Origin: CAIJMU01 sp035530275
GTDB lineage: Bacteria > Spirochaetota > Spirochaetia > Treponematales > Rectinemataceae
Direction: 5' to 3'
Assembly (NCBI GenBank): GCA_035530275.1
Contig: DATKVC010000010.1
Coordinates: forward strand, 62,001-126,000
Length of the DNA: 64,000 bases
Shown here: positions 14,362 to 22,162 of the stretch, piece by piece
Layout: each line of letters starts with the position of its first letter
Numbering within the stretch: the first letter of the stretch is position 1
Translations under genes and position numbers: made by a program
The notes under the pieces: generated by a model
Database searches by the model: none
What the model was told of the DNA's origin: nothing
What the model saw: only the letters and a program-made list of their open reading frames with translations

Positions 14362-15714
14362 TCAGGTGAGGCCGTGCTTTTCCTTCATTCTTGCGGCGAT
14401 TCCTTTTAGCTTCTCAGCCTCATTGAGGGCCGGATCCTCTATGACAGCCTCGAGGAGTTCCGCGAGCATCCTACCCATCACTGGTCCCCGCGGAACGCCG
14501 AGGGCCGCAAGATCGTTTCCGTCGATCGCGAGGTCCCTGATCGACAGGGCCTCTTCGGCCGCGATGACCGCCTCGATGCGCCGACGAAGGGGATCGAGGG
14601 AGCGAGGATCGACCCTATGGCCTGTCATCGCGGTTCCGTCGGCGATTCGGAGCGCGAGGAGGTCGTCGATGCTCGAGATGCCGGCCCTCGCGACGAAGCG
14701 GCGGACGGCCGCGTCGCTCCAGTTGTCCTCGTAATGGAACATGTGCTCATGGACGAGGTGGCAAACCTCCTCGATGAGGTCATTGGGATAGCGGAGCCTG
14801 CGCAAGATGGCCTCTGCCATCGTCGCCGATAGCTCCTCGTGTCGATGGAAGGTTGCGATACCATCTGGCCCGATCGCCTTCGTGCCGGGCTTGCCGATGT
14901 CATGGAAGAGGGCCGCGAGCCTGAGTCCGATACGGTTCAAGACGGCGTCGACGGAGAGGTAGAGGTGGTCGAGGACATCGAAGCGATGCATGCCCTTTTG
15001 CTCGACGCCCCTGGCCGCGACGAGCTCGGGCAGGATGAGTGCCAGCAAGCCCTTCTCCTCCATGAGCCTCAGGGCGGAGGAAGGTCGAGGAGAGACGAGC
15101 AGCTTCGAGAACTCGTCGCGTATCCTTTCCGGCGAGACTGATGAGATACGGGCCTTGCGTTCACCGATCGCCGCGAGGGTGGATTCCTCCACCTCGAATT
15201 CGAGTTGGGCCGCGAATCGCAGGGCTCGAAGCAGCCTCAGTCCATCCTCGTCGAAGCGGGCCGAGGCGTCGCCCACGGCGCGAACGAGTTTGGCGCCGAG
15301 ATCCTTTCTCCCCCCGAAGGGATCGGCGAGGCGCGAGTCGAGGGGATTCCAGGCCATGGCGTTGATCGTGAAGTCGCGGCGGCTCAGATCCTCCTCGATA
15401 CCGACGCCGAAGCGCACCTGGTCCGGATGCCTACCGTCGCTATAGCCTTCTTCGACGCGGAAGGTCGTCGTCTCGATCGAGCGTCCCTTCCAAAGGACCG
15501 TCACCGTGCCGTGCTTGATTCCCGTCGGTATCACTTTTCTGAAAAGCTTGAGAACCTTCTCGGGGCTCGCGTCGGTAGCGAGATCATAATCGCTGACCTC
15601 GCGGCCGAGGAGGCTGTCGCGGACGGCGCCTCCTACGAACCAGGCCTCGTGACCCGCATCGCGAAAGACGCGGGCGAATTCGATAAGGTCGCGAGGTATG
15701 CGGATGTTCGGCAT
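14362..15714 (-). CDS. cca: CCA tRNA nucleotidyltransferase (polymerase beta family, with HD domain)
   Basis: A 450-residue class II nucleotidyltransferase. The head domain has GGAVRDSLLG (residues 28-37) and the metal-binding pair Asp42/Asp44 in SDYDLATDA. The C-terminal part carries an HD domain (ALFHDIGKPGTK and a later HRHEELSA), as in many CCA-adding enzymes. None of the seven tRNA genes in this window encodes CCA, so such an enzyme is required. Discrimination from poly(A) polymerase by sequence alone is imperfect. I chose ATG at 15714. It has no Shine-Dalgarno sequence, but a TATCTT box ends 6 nt upstream, another leaderless candidate. Confidence 0.9.
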   Translation of the reverse strand: MPNIRIPRDLIEFARVFRDAGHEAWFVGGAVRDSLLGREVSDYDLATDASPEKVLKLFRKVIPTGIKHGTVTVLWKGRSIETTTFRVEEGYSDGRHPDQVRFGVGIEEDLSRRDFTINAMAWNPLDSRLADPFGGRKDLGAKLVRAVGDASARFDEDGLRLLRALRFAAQLEFEVEESTLAAIGERKARISSVSPERIRDEFSKLLVSPRPSSALRLMEEKGLLALILPELVAARGVEQKGMHRFDVLDHLYLSVDAVLNRIGLRLAALFHDIGKPGTKAIGPDGIATFHRHEELSATMAEAILRRLRYPNDLIEEVCHLVHEHMFHYEDNWSDAAVRRFVARAGISSIDDLLALRIADGTAMTGHRVDPRSLDPLRRRIEAVIAAEEALSIRDLAIDGNDLAALGVPRGPVMGRMLAELLEAVIEDPALNEAEKLKGIAARMKEKHGLT

Positions 15715-15720
15715 GGGGCG

Positions 15721-15750
15721 AAGATAGCCCTTCGCCCCGACCTGCGACAA
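15721..15750 (-). promoter_or_regulatory. promoter of the CCA-adding enzyme gene
   Basis: On the minus strand, TTGTCG (15750-15745), an 18-nt spacer and TATCTT (15726-15721). The start codon follows after 6 nt. Confidence 0.5.
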
Positions 15751-15801
15751 GCCGAGGGCCGGCACCGAACCTTCCTGATCTGCGTTGTTGCCTGCCGGCG
15801 A

Positions 15802-16281
15802 TCAGTTTTCGGCGAAGGCCTTTTGAAGGGCGGCGAGCCCTTCGCGGGGGTCCTCGACGAGAACCCTCTTTCCCGCGATCAGCTCGGAGATGCCTATTTC
15901 CCGCGGATAGCGAGGGATGATGTGCAAATGGAGGTGATCGATGCTCGCGCCAGCGGCATAGCCCATGTTGTAGCCGATGTTGAATCCTCCGGGAGTATAG
16001 AGCCTTTCAAGAACTCCGATGCTGCGCCTCGTCAGGCGATCGAGTTCGAGAGATTCGGCTTCGCTCAGTTCCCTGATGTCGAGGACATGGCGTTTGGGAA
16101 ACACGAGGAGATGCCCGGGGTTGTAGGGATAGAGGTTCATGGCGACCACGAAGGACTCGGTTGTCGTCGCGACCAGCCTGTCCACCTCGTCGGAATCGGC
16201 CGCGACCAGGCAAAGGATGCACCCATCGGGACGCTTGCCTCGCAGATATGCGATCTTGTCGAAATTGAAGAAATATTCCAT
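15802..16281 (-). CDS. HIT family hydrolase
   Basis: A 159-residue histidine-triad protein with HLHLHII as the HxHxH catalytic motif near the C-terminal third, preceded by a zinc-type Cys pair C21/C24 (CILC). The conserved stretch NLYPYNPGHLLVFPKRH is typical of the Fhit/Ap4A phosphorylase-like branch. Such enzymes hydrolyse dinucleoside polyphosphates or nucleotide conjugates. The start ATG at 16281 has GGAGG with good spacing. The frame extends 53 codons upstream, but that part is not homologous to the family. It is divergent from a small membrane protein gene, with little or no space between them. Confidence 0.9.
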   Translation of the reverse strand: MEYFFNFDKIAYLRGKRPDGCILCLVAADSDEVDRLVATTTESFVVAMNLYPYNPGHLLVFPKRHVLDIRELSEAESLELDRLTRRSIGVLERLYTPGGFNIGYNMGYAAGASIDHLHLHIIPRYPREIGISELIAGKRVLVEDPREGLAALQKAFAEN

Positions 16282-16330
16282 ACCTGCCTCCATGACCAGC
16301 AACGACACGACACCCGAACTCAAGCATAAC

Positions 16331-16690
16331 ATGGAAGGAGGGATGGCGCCGAAGAGGCCTTTCAGACTTTTCATCAAACGTGTCTGCATCTTCTTCCTGG
16401 TGATGTATATCCTTTCTCTCGCGCTTTGGGGGACGGGCAACGTGAAGGCCTACCTCGATTCGACCCAGGCCATGCTTCTCGCAGTTCTCGCCTGGGATTC
16501 GATTCTGCTTGCCTTGTTTTCCCTGATCGGCCTCGTCGTCGTCATCGTCCTTCCCGTATCCAGGGAATCCGGGGGCGGACTCGCGAGCCTCCTCATCGGT
16601 CTCCTCGGCTACCTCCTGCTTCTGGCGATCGGGATAACCGGCGCCTTTTTTGGGGATTCCATTTTGACGCTGGCGGCCGGCCTACGCTGA
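16331..16690 (+). CDS. small membrane protein, unknown function
   Basis: About 119 residues with three hydrophobic segments: FIKRVCIFFLVMYILSLALWG, a long one in LLAVLAWDSILLALFSLIGLV, and a glycine-rich last helix LLIGLLGYLLLLAIGITGAFF. I do not recognise the family. The start is unresolved. ATG at 16331 has no ribosome-binding site. ATG at 16343 has GGAGGG only one base upstream. ATG at 16292 lies very close to the divergent HIT gene start. A basic residue cluster before the first helix suggests a cytoplasmic N terminus. gltX follows under its own promoter. Confidence 0.6.
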   Translation: MEGGMAPKRPFRLFIKRVCIFFLVMYILSLALWGTGNVKAYLDSTQAMLLAVLAWDSILLALFSLIGLVVVIVLPVSRESGGGLASLLIGLLGYLLLLAIGITGAFFGDSILTLAAGLR

Positions 16691-16701
16691 CTTCGGGGTT
16701 G

Positions 16702-16731
16702 TGGACAGTCGCTTCTCCTCCTCCCTATAAT
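16702..16731 (+). promoter_or_regulatory. gltX promoter
   Basis: TGGACA (16702-16707), an 18-nt spacer and a perfect TATAAT (16726-16731). It would start transcription about 25 nt before the gltX start codon, leaving room for its AGAGG site. Confidence 0.75.
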
Positions 16732-16760
16732 TAGGCAGTTTTTCGCATTCAGAGGTTCCC

Positions 16761-18236
16761 ATGGAAGTTCGTGTCCGCTATGCCCCCTCGCCCACAGGCC
16801 TCCAACACATCGGCAGCGTGAGGACGGCCCTTTTCAATTATCTTTACGCAAAGTCGGTCGGGGGAAAATTCTTGCTCCGCCTCGAGGATACCGACCGGAC
16901 CCGCTCCTCCGATCGCTATGTCCAAAATCTCTACGATACCTTCCGGTGGCTCGGCTTCTATTGGGACGAGGGCCCCGATATCGGCGGCCCGGCCGGCCCC
17001 TATGTCCAATCCGAGCGCTCCGAACTCTATGGCAAGTACGCCGAGGAGCTTGTGGCCAAGGGCAGGGCCTATTACTGCTTCTGCCCCGAGGAGCGTGTGT
17101 CGAAGATGCATTCCGACACGAATTCCGAGGAGGGGGAGGGCGGCAATTACGGCTATGACCGGGCCTGTCGCGATATCGACGTCGAGGTCGCCGCGGCAAG
17201 GGCGAAGTCGGGCGAGGCGCACGTCGTTCGCCTCAAGATCCCCCTCGACGGGACGACGACCCTCAACGACCTCCTCCTCGGCGAGGTCCACTTCCGCAAC
17301 GCCGACGTCAATCCCGATCCCGTCCTCCTCAAGTCCGACGGCTTTCCCACCTATCACCTGGCGAACGTCGTCGACGATCATCTCATGGGCATTACCCACG
17401 TCCTTCGGGCCCAGGAGTGGCTTCCTTCGGCGCCATTGCATCTCATCATGTACGAGGCCTTCGGCTGGGAGCCCCCCAAGATCTGCCATCTTCCCATGGT
17501 CCTCGGCGATGACGGTCACAAGCTTTCCAAGCGCCACGGCGCGACGGCCCTCAACGAGTTCCGCGACAAGGGCTATCTCCGCGAGGCCCTCATCAACTAT
17601 GTCGCGATGCTCGGGGCGAGCTACGAGGAGGGGCGCGATCTCTTCAGTCTCGAGGAACTGGGAAGACTTTTCCGACTCGAGAAGATCAACAAGGCTCCAG
17701 CCATCTTTGACTACCAGAAGCTCGAGTGGTTCAACGGGCAGTACATCAGGCTGAAAACCGACGAGGAGCTTTTGGAGCTGGTCCTTCCCTACCTCTCGGA
17801 CGCGAGTCTCGTCGAGCCGACGCCGGACAACGAGCATCGCCGCCTCGCCCTCGGAGCCATGCCCCTGGTCCGCGAGCGTCTCAAATTCCTTTCAGACGCC
17901 CCGGCCATCATGGCCTACCTGTTCAAGGAGCCGCCTTTCGCAGCGAAAGAGGAATTCGTCCCGAAGAAGCTCGACGTGACAAAGGCCGCGGAAATCCTGG
18001 CCATCGATGCCGCCGTTCTCGCCGATTGCGACGTCGAGGATATTCCCGGCTCCGAAGAGAAATTCAGGGCCGCCGCCGGGAACTCCGGTCTCAAATTCGG
18101 CGACCTCCTCATGCCCCTTCGCGTGGCGGTGACAGGGGCTAAGGTTAGCCCGCCTCTTTTCGAATCGATTCGCCTTCTCGGCCGCGAAAAAACCCTCGCT
18201 CGAGTCGAGGCGGCACGGGCCTACCTCGCGAGCTAG
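16761..18236 (+). CDS. gltX: glutamyl-tRNA synthetase
   Basis: A 491-residue class I synthetase. The HIGH-type motif is PSPTGLQHIGSVRTALFN near the N terminus and the KMSKS-type motif is KLSKRHG about residue 255. The C-terminal anticodon-binding helices follow. Length is normal. It charges tRNA-Glu. Because a glutaminyl-tRNA synthetase gene is also present (29567-31309), this enzyme may be a discriminating one, although that cannot be read from the motifs alone. It has AGAGG before the ATG and its own promoter. Confidence 0.96.
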   Translation: MEVRVRYAPSPTGLQHIGSVRTALFNYLYAKSVGGKFLLRLEDTDRTRSSDRYVQNLYDTFRWLGFYWDEGPDIGGPAGPYVQSERSELYGKYAEELVAKGRAYYCFCPEERVSKMHSDTNSEEGEGGNYGYDRACRDIDVEVAAARAKSGEAHVVRLKIPLDGTTTLNDLLLGEVHFRNADVNPDPVLLKSDGFPTYHLANVVDDHLMGITHVLRAQEWLPSAPLHLIMYEAFGWEPPKICHLPMVLGDDGHKLSKRHGATALNEFRDKGYLREALINYVAMLGASYEEGRDLFSLEELGRLFRLEKINKAPAIFDYQKLEWFNGQYIRLKTDEELLELVLPYLSDASLVEPTPDNEHRRLALGAMPLVRERLKFLSDAPAIMAYLFKEPPFAAKEEFVPKKLDVTKAAEILAIDAAVLADCDVEDIPGSEEKFRAAAGNSGLKFGDLLMPLRVAVTGAKVSPPLFESIRLLGREKTLARVEAARAYLAS

Positions 18237-18411
18237 GGCAATATGACGGCCCCCCTATCCTGGTCAGCGTCCGGGGGAGGGGGGCAGGGGCCACGTAGCG
18301 TGAGAGAGCGATAAGGCTCCCATCGCGACGATTTTCGCATTACTATCTCCATAATGATGCGGGACCGAGGCGAAACGCCAAAACGGGCTCGCGAAAGGGG
18401 AACTCGACCGC

Positions 18412-20277
18412 ATGAAAAGCGACAGTAGCCCGGGTGTCAATGAATTCAGCATCGGTATAGCTACGAGGAACGGCTCGGGGAGCCAAACGGCGAATCAGGT
18501 CATTCTCAGGTCCATCTTCGCGATGGGCGTGCCGGTAGGCGGCAAGAACATATTCCCTTCGAATATTTCGGGAATGCCGACCTGGTTCTATATAAGGGCG
18601 AGCGCCAAAGGCCACATCGCCCGGAGCGAGAGGACCGATCTCTTGGTCTGCCTCAATTCCGAGACGGTCGCCGAAGACCTCGCGAGTCTCGGCTCCGGCG
18701 CCGTGGCCCTCATCGACGAGGGCATGGCCCGACATGCGACGAGGCAGGACATCAGCTTCATCGTCGTGCCCTTCGGCAAGCTCGCCGAGCAGGCCTGTCC
18801 CGATCGCAAGCTCCAAAAGCTCGTCCAAAACATGGTCTATGTCGGCGTACTCTGCCGCCTTCTCGGCATCGACCTTGCCGAGGCCAAGGCAGCTCTCGGC
18901 CGAATGATGGGGAAAAAGAGCTCGGCGATCGCGCTCAACGCCGGAGCAATGGACCTTGGCTTCAATTGGGCCCTCGAAAACGCGAAGGCCTTGACCGCCT
19001 TCCGTGTCGAGCGGGGATCAGGCACTGCGGGAAAAATACTCGTCGAGGGCAACACGGCCGTCGCCCTAGGCGCACTCTTCGCCGGCGTCACCGTGGCCGC
19101 CTGGTACCCGATAACCCCGAGCACGAGCGTCATCGAAGACCTCATGCACTACGCGAAGCGCTACCGAAAAGACCCGGCGACCGGCAAGCTCGACATCGCC
19201 ATCGTCCAGATGGAGGACGAAATCTCCTCCGCCGGCGTGGTCGTCGGCGCCGCCTGGGCAGGGGCACGCTCGATGACCGCCACCTCGGGGCCGGGCATCG
19301 ATCTCATGAGCGAAACCATTGGGCTCGCATACTGGGTCGAAACGCCCGGCGTCTTCGTGAACGTCCAGCGCACCGGCCCTTCTACAGGACTACCCACCCA
19401 TACGGGGCAGGGCGACATCGAACTCTGCGCCAAGGCGAGCCATGGCGATACCCGCCACATCTGCCTCTACCCTACCACGATGCGCGAGTGCTTCGACTTT
19501 ACCTACGCGGCCTTCGACCTCGCGGAGCGCTATCAGACGCCCGTGTTCGTCCTTACCGATCTCGATCTCGGCATGCAAACCTGGATGGGAGATCCCTTCG
19601 TCTACCCCGAAGGCAAGCTCGATCGGGGCAAGGTCCTCGACGAAAAAACCTTGGAGACCCTAACCAATTGGGGCCGCTATCGCGATTCCGACGGCGACGG
19701 AATCCCCTGGAGGACCCTGCCGGGCACGAAGGGCGGCAAGGGCGCCTATTTCACCCGCGGCTCTGCACGCAATGACAGCGCCCTCTATAGCGAAAAGGCC
19801 GAGGATTATCGCGGCCAGATCGAGCGGATCGCCCGCAAGATCGAAGGCGCAAAGGAACAGCTTCCCGCGCCGATAGCGATTCCCTCCGCAAAGGGGAGCA
19901 GCCGCGGGCTTATCGCCTATGGATCCTCCGATCCTGCCGTCACCGAGGCCCTCGCCGGCCTCGCCGAGGAGGGCCAGTCCTTCGACTACCTTCGCGTCAG
20001 GGCCTTCCCCTTCGCGAAAGAGGTCGAGGCCTTTCTCGCCGCCCACGAAGAAGTCTACGTCGTCGAGCAAAACAGCGACGGCCAACTCGCCAATCTCCTC
20101 GCGTCCGACTTCCCTTATCTGGCGCCGAGGCTCAGGAAGGTGACCTATGCCGACACCCTGCCCCTGCCTCCCGAGGCGGTTCTCAGAGGCATCGCCATGG
20201 CAGAGGGCCGAGGGGCCCATGGCCAAAAGGCCCACGGCCCAAAGGCCGAAGGCCTTACGTTCGGCGCCGCGCGCTGA
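18412..20277 (+). CDS. korA: 2-oxoacid:ferredoxin oxidoreductase, fused gamma-alpha subunit
   Basis: A 621-residue subunit. Residues about 1-190 match the gamma domain (GIATRNGSGSQTANQ, binding region for CoA/2-oxoacid enzymes). Residues about 195-600 match the alpha domain, with GNTAVALGALFAGVTVAAWYPITPS and the TPP-partner region. With korB it oxidatively decarboxylates a 2-oxoacid, most likely 2-oxoglutarate, to the acyl-CoA while reducing ferredoxin; substrate choice is inferred. The last 30 residues are a low-complexity tail with repeats of the GPKAEG/GQKAHG kind that looks like a recent local expansion. AAGGGGAA precedes the ATG. korB begins 12 nt after the stop codon. Confidence 0.9.
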   Translation: MKSDSSPGVNEFSIGIATRNGSGSQTANQVILRSIFAMGVPVGGKNIFPSNISGMPTWFYIRASAKGHIARSERTDLLVCLNSETVAEDLASLGSGAVALIDEGMARHATRQDISFIVVPFGKLAEQACPDRKLQKLVQNMVYVGVLCRLLGIDLAEAKAALGRMMGKKSSAIALNAGAMDLGFNWALENAKALTAFRVERGSGTAGKILVEGNTAVALGALFAGVTVAAWYPITPSTSVIEDLMHYAKRYRKDPATGKLDIAIVQMEDEISSAGVVVGAAWAGARSMTATSGPGIDLMSETIGLAYWVETPGVFVNVQRTGPSTGLPTHTGQGDIELCAKASHGDTRHICLYPTTMRECFDFTYAAFDLAERYQTPVFVLTDLDLGMQTWMGDPFVYPEGKLDRGKVLDEKTLETLTNWGRYRDSDGDGIPWRTLPGTKGGKGAYFTRGSARNDSALYSEKAEDYRGQIERIARKIEGAKEQLPAPIAIPSAKGSSRGLIAYGSSDPAVTEALAGLAEEGQSFDYLRVRAFPFAKEVEAFLAAHEEVYVVEQNSDGQLANLLASDFPYLAPRLRKVTYADTLPLPPEAVLRGIAMAEGRGAHGQKAHGPKAEGLTFGAAR

Positions 20278-20288
20278 GGAGTAGCACT

Positions 20289-21329
20289 ATGGCTGAAGAA
20301 AACGCGAAACCCGTCAATTCCCTCGGCTTCACCCTTCAGGAATACCAGGGCGGCAAGTCCACCCTCTGCGACGGCTGCGGCCACAACATGATCACGGCCC
20401 AGATCATCCAGGCGGCTTGGGAGTCCGGCGTCGAACCCCACATGGTATCGAAGATTTCGGGGATTGGCTGTTCTTCCAAGACGACGGCCTATTTCATGGG
20501 CAAATCCTGGGGCTTCAACACCCTCCACGGCAGGGCTGCCGCCGTGGCGACGGGTGCAGCCCTGGCAAACAGGAAGCTTCTCAACGTCCTCGTTTCCGGT
20601 GACGGCGACTCCCTCTCCATCGGCACTGCCCACTTCGTCCACCTCATCCGTCGCAATGTGCCGATGGTCTACATCATCGCCGACAACGGGGTGTACGGAC
20701 TGACCAAGGGCCAGTTCTCCGCGACGAGCGATATCGGCTCGGCTCTCAAGCACGGGGCGGTCAACGACATTCCGCCCATCGACCCCTGCTCCCTGGCCAT
20801 CGAACTCGGCTGCGGCTTCGTCGCCCGCAGCTATGCGGGCAACGGCAAGCAGCTCAAGACCATCCTTCGCGCCGCCATCGCCTACCAAGGCCTGGCCGTC
20901 ATCGACGTCCTCTCTCCCTGCGTCACCTTCAACAACCACGAGACCTCGACGAGGAGCTACCGAGCCGTTTCCGAAAAGGCCCTTTCCGTCCATGACCTCG
21001 ATTTCGTCATGGCCCACGAGTCCCACCCCGTGGACATTCCTCCCGGCGAGAGCCGCGAAATCGACTTCCCCGACGGCTCCAGCCTGACCCTCCGCGCCAT
21101 CGCCGAGGATTACGATCCCACGGATCGCACCAAGGCCTTCGCCGCCATTCACGACTCTCGCAAGACGGGGACCATCCTGACCGGACTCCTCTATCACCAG
21201 CCTGGAGCGCCGACTGTCCACGATCTCGTCAGGACCATCGACGAGCCCCTCATTTCTCTCGACGGGGCGCGAACGAAACCGAGCCGCAAGGCCCTCGATG
21301 AGATCAACGCGGAGTTCCTCGCTGGCTGA
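20289..21329 (+). CDS. korB: 2-oxoacid:ferredoxin oxidoreductase, beta (TPP-binding) subunit
   Basis: A 346-residue catalytic subunit. The TPP/Mg-binding motif is GDGDSLSIGTAH...N with NGVYGLTKGQ. The cysteines that hold the [4Fe-4S] cluster are visible as CDGC (C27, C30), C61 (GIGCSSKT) and a fourth in SPCVTFNNH. It pairs with the fused KorA upstream. No separate ferredoxin-domain (delta) subunit gene is present, which fits the two-subunit 2-oxoglutarate or pyruvate type. GGAG lies upstream of the ATG and a terminator follows at 21361. It provides reduced ferredoxin in central carbon metabolism. Confidence 0.92.
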   Translation: MAEENAKPVNSLGFTLQEYQGGKSTLCDGCGHNMITAQIIQAAWESGVEPHMVSKISGIGCSSKTTAYFMGKSWGFNTLHGRAAAVATGAALANRKLLNVLVSGDGDSLSIGTAHFVHLIRRNVPMVYIIADNGVYGLTKGQFSATSDIGSALKHGAVNDIPPIDPCSLAIELGCGFVARSYAGNGKQLKTILRAAIAYQGLAVIDVLSPCVTFNNHETSTRSYRAVSEKALSVHDLDFVMAHESHPVDIPPGESREIDFPDGSSLTLRAIAEDYDPTDRTKAFAAIHDSRKTGTILTGLLYHQPGAPTVHDLVRTIDEPLISLDGARTKPSRKALDEINAEFLAG

Positions 21330-21360
21330 TCCGGATAAGCGTTCCCAATCTTAAGCATGA

Positions 21361-21394
21361 AGCCGCCCCGGTCAAATTGGGGGCGGCTTTTGCT
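21361..21394 (+). terminator. Rho-independent terminator of korAB
   Basis: AGCCGCCCC and GGGGCGGCT form a perfect 9-bp stem around a 10-nt loop, followed by TTTGCTTTC. It lies 31 nt after the korB stop codon. Confidence 0.8.
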
Positions 21395-21426
21395 TTCTGG
21401 GGAGGGAAGAAGTACGAAAAATCCAC

Positions 21427-21456
21427 TTGACCGGCCGCATGGTTTAACCGTATGGT
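21427..21456 (+). promoter_or_regulatory. tetR promoter
   Basis: TTGACC (21427-21432), an 18-nt spacer and TATGGT (21451-21456). The -10 box lies inside the candidate operator, so binding would block it. The ATG at 21464 follows after 7 nt. Confidence 0.55.
21439..21456. promoter_or_regulatory. TetR operator candidate, site 1
   Basis: ATGGTTTAACCGTATGGT, 15 of 18 bases identical to site 2 at 22132-22149. The consensus ATGGTYWAACCRTATGGT is built from alternating ATGGT/ACCAT half-sites. It overlaps the tetR -10 box, so autorepression is predicted. Confidence 0.65.
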
Positions 21457-21463
21457 CAATGCC

Positions 21464-22075
21464 ATGAAGGGCAAGGAACTCGACGACAGCGTGGCGCTCA
21501 GGATAAAAGAGTCGGCACGCAGCCTCTTTATCCGCAAGGGCTACGACGGCACGACCATGCAGGCCATCGCCGATGCCTCCGAACTCAACAAATCCTTGTT
21601 GCATTATTACTATCGAAGCAAGGACAATCTCTTCCTCGTGATCTTCGAGGAGGAGCTCGGGGAGGTCTTCGCGGGGGCCCTCGACATCATGGGCGATCCC
21701 TCCCGTTCGATGCAGGAAAAGCTCTATGCCTGGATCGACACGGAGGCGAGGCTCATCGCCGATCATCCCGATATCCCCCTTTTCCTGATCAGCGAATTCA
21801 GGCGCAATCCGGAATTGGTGCAAAACCTCATGAAGAAGCTCCGAGTTGTAGAGGCTATCGGTTTTCTTTCGGGGCAGGGCGAGGGCAAGCTACCCGACAA
21901 AAAGGCCCCTCCCTTGGAGGATATTCTTCTCGGCATATTCTCGCTTTTGGTCTTTCCCTCCATGGTGATGCCGATTATCGACTTTTTTCTCGAGTCCCCC
22001 GGCGACCGCCTCGGCGCCTACCTTGCCAAGCAAAAGACTCTGGCCAAGGAACTCGTGGACCGCCACTTCCCCTGA
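21464..22075 (+). CDS. TetR-family transcriptional repressor
   Basis: A 203-residue regulator with an N-terminal TetR helix-turn-helix (FIRKGYDGTTMQAIADASELNKSLLHYYYRSKDNLF). The helical C-terminal part is a probable ligand-binding domain. It precedes the RND exporter cassette and shares an 18-bp operator candidate with it, so it most likely represses itself and the exporter until an effector binds. An in-frame ATG at 21452 lies within the operator and -10 box. I prefer ATG at 21464, which sits 7 nt after the -10 with no Shine-Dalgarno sequence, suggesting leaderless initiation. The effector is unknown. Confidence 0.9.
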   Translation: MKGKELDDSVALRIKESARSLFIRKGYDGTTMQAIADASELNKSLLHYYYRSKDNLFLVIFEEELGEVFAGALDIMGDPSRSMQEKLYAWIDTEARLIADHPDIPLFLISEFRRNPELVQNLMKKLRVVEAIGFLSGQGEGKLPDKKAPPLEDILLGIFSLLVFPSMVMPIIDFFLESPGDRLGAYLAKQKTLAKELVDRHFP

Positions 22076-22131
22076 CAGTCAATGTCCCTCGGCAGAATTG
22101 TCGGGGGCAGTAGTAGTATTCAATTGGCCAA

Positions 22132-22149
22132 ATGGTCAAACCATATGGT
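22132..22149. promoter_or_regulatory. TetR operator candidate, site 2 (exporter)
   Basis: ATGGTCAAACCATATGGT, containing the perfect 10-bp palindrome ACCATATGGT and the overlapping ATGGT-CAA-ACCAT. It lies 13 nt before the exporter start codon and matches site 1 in 15 of 18 positions. Confidence 0.65.
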
Positions 22150-22162
22150 AGAAGGAGGAATT

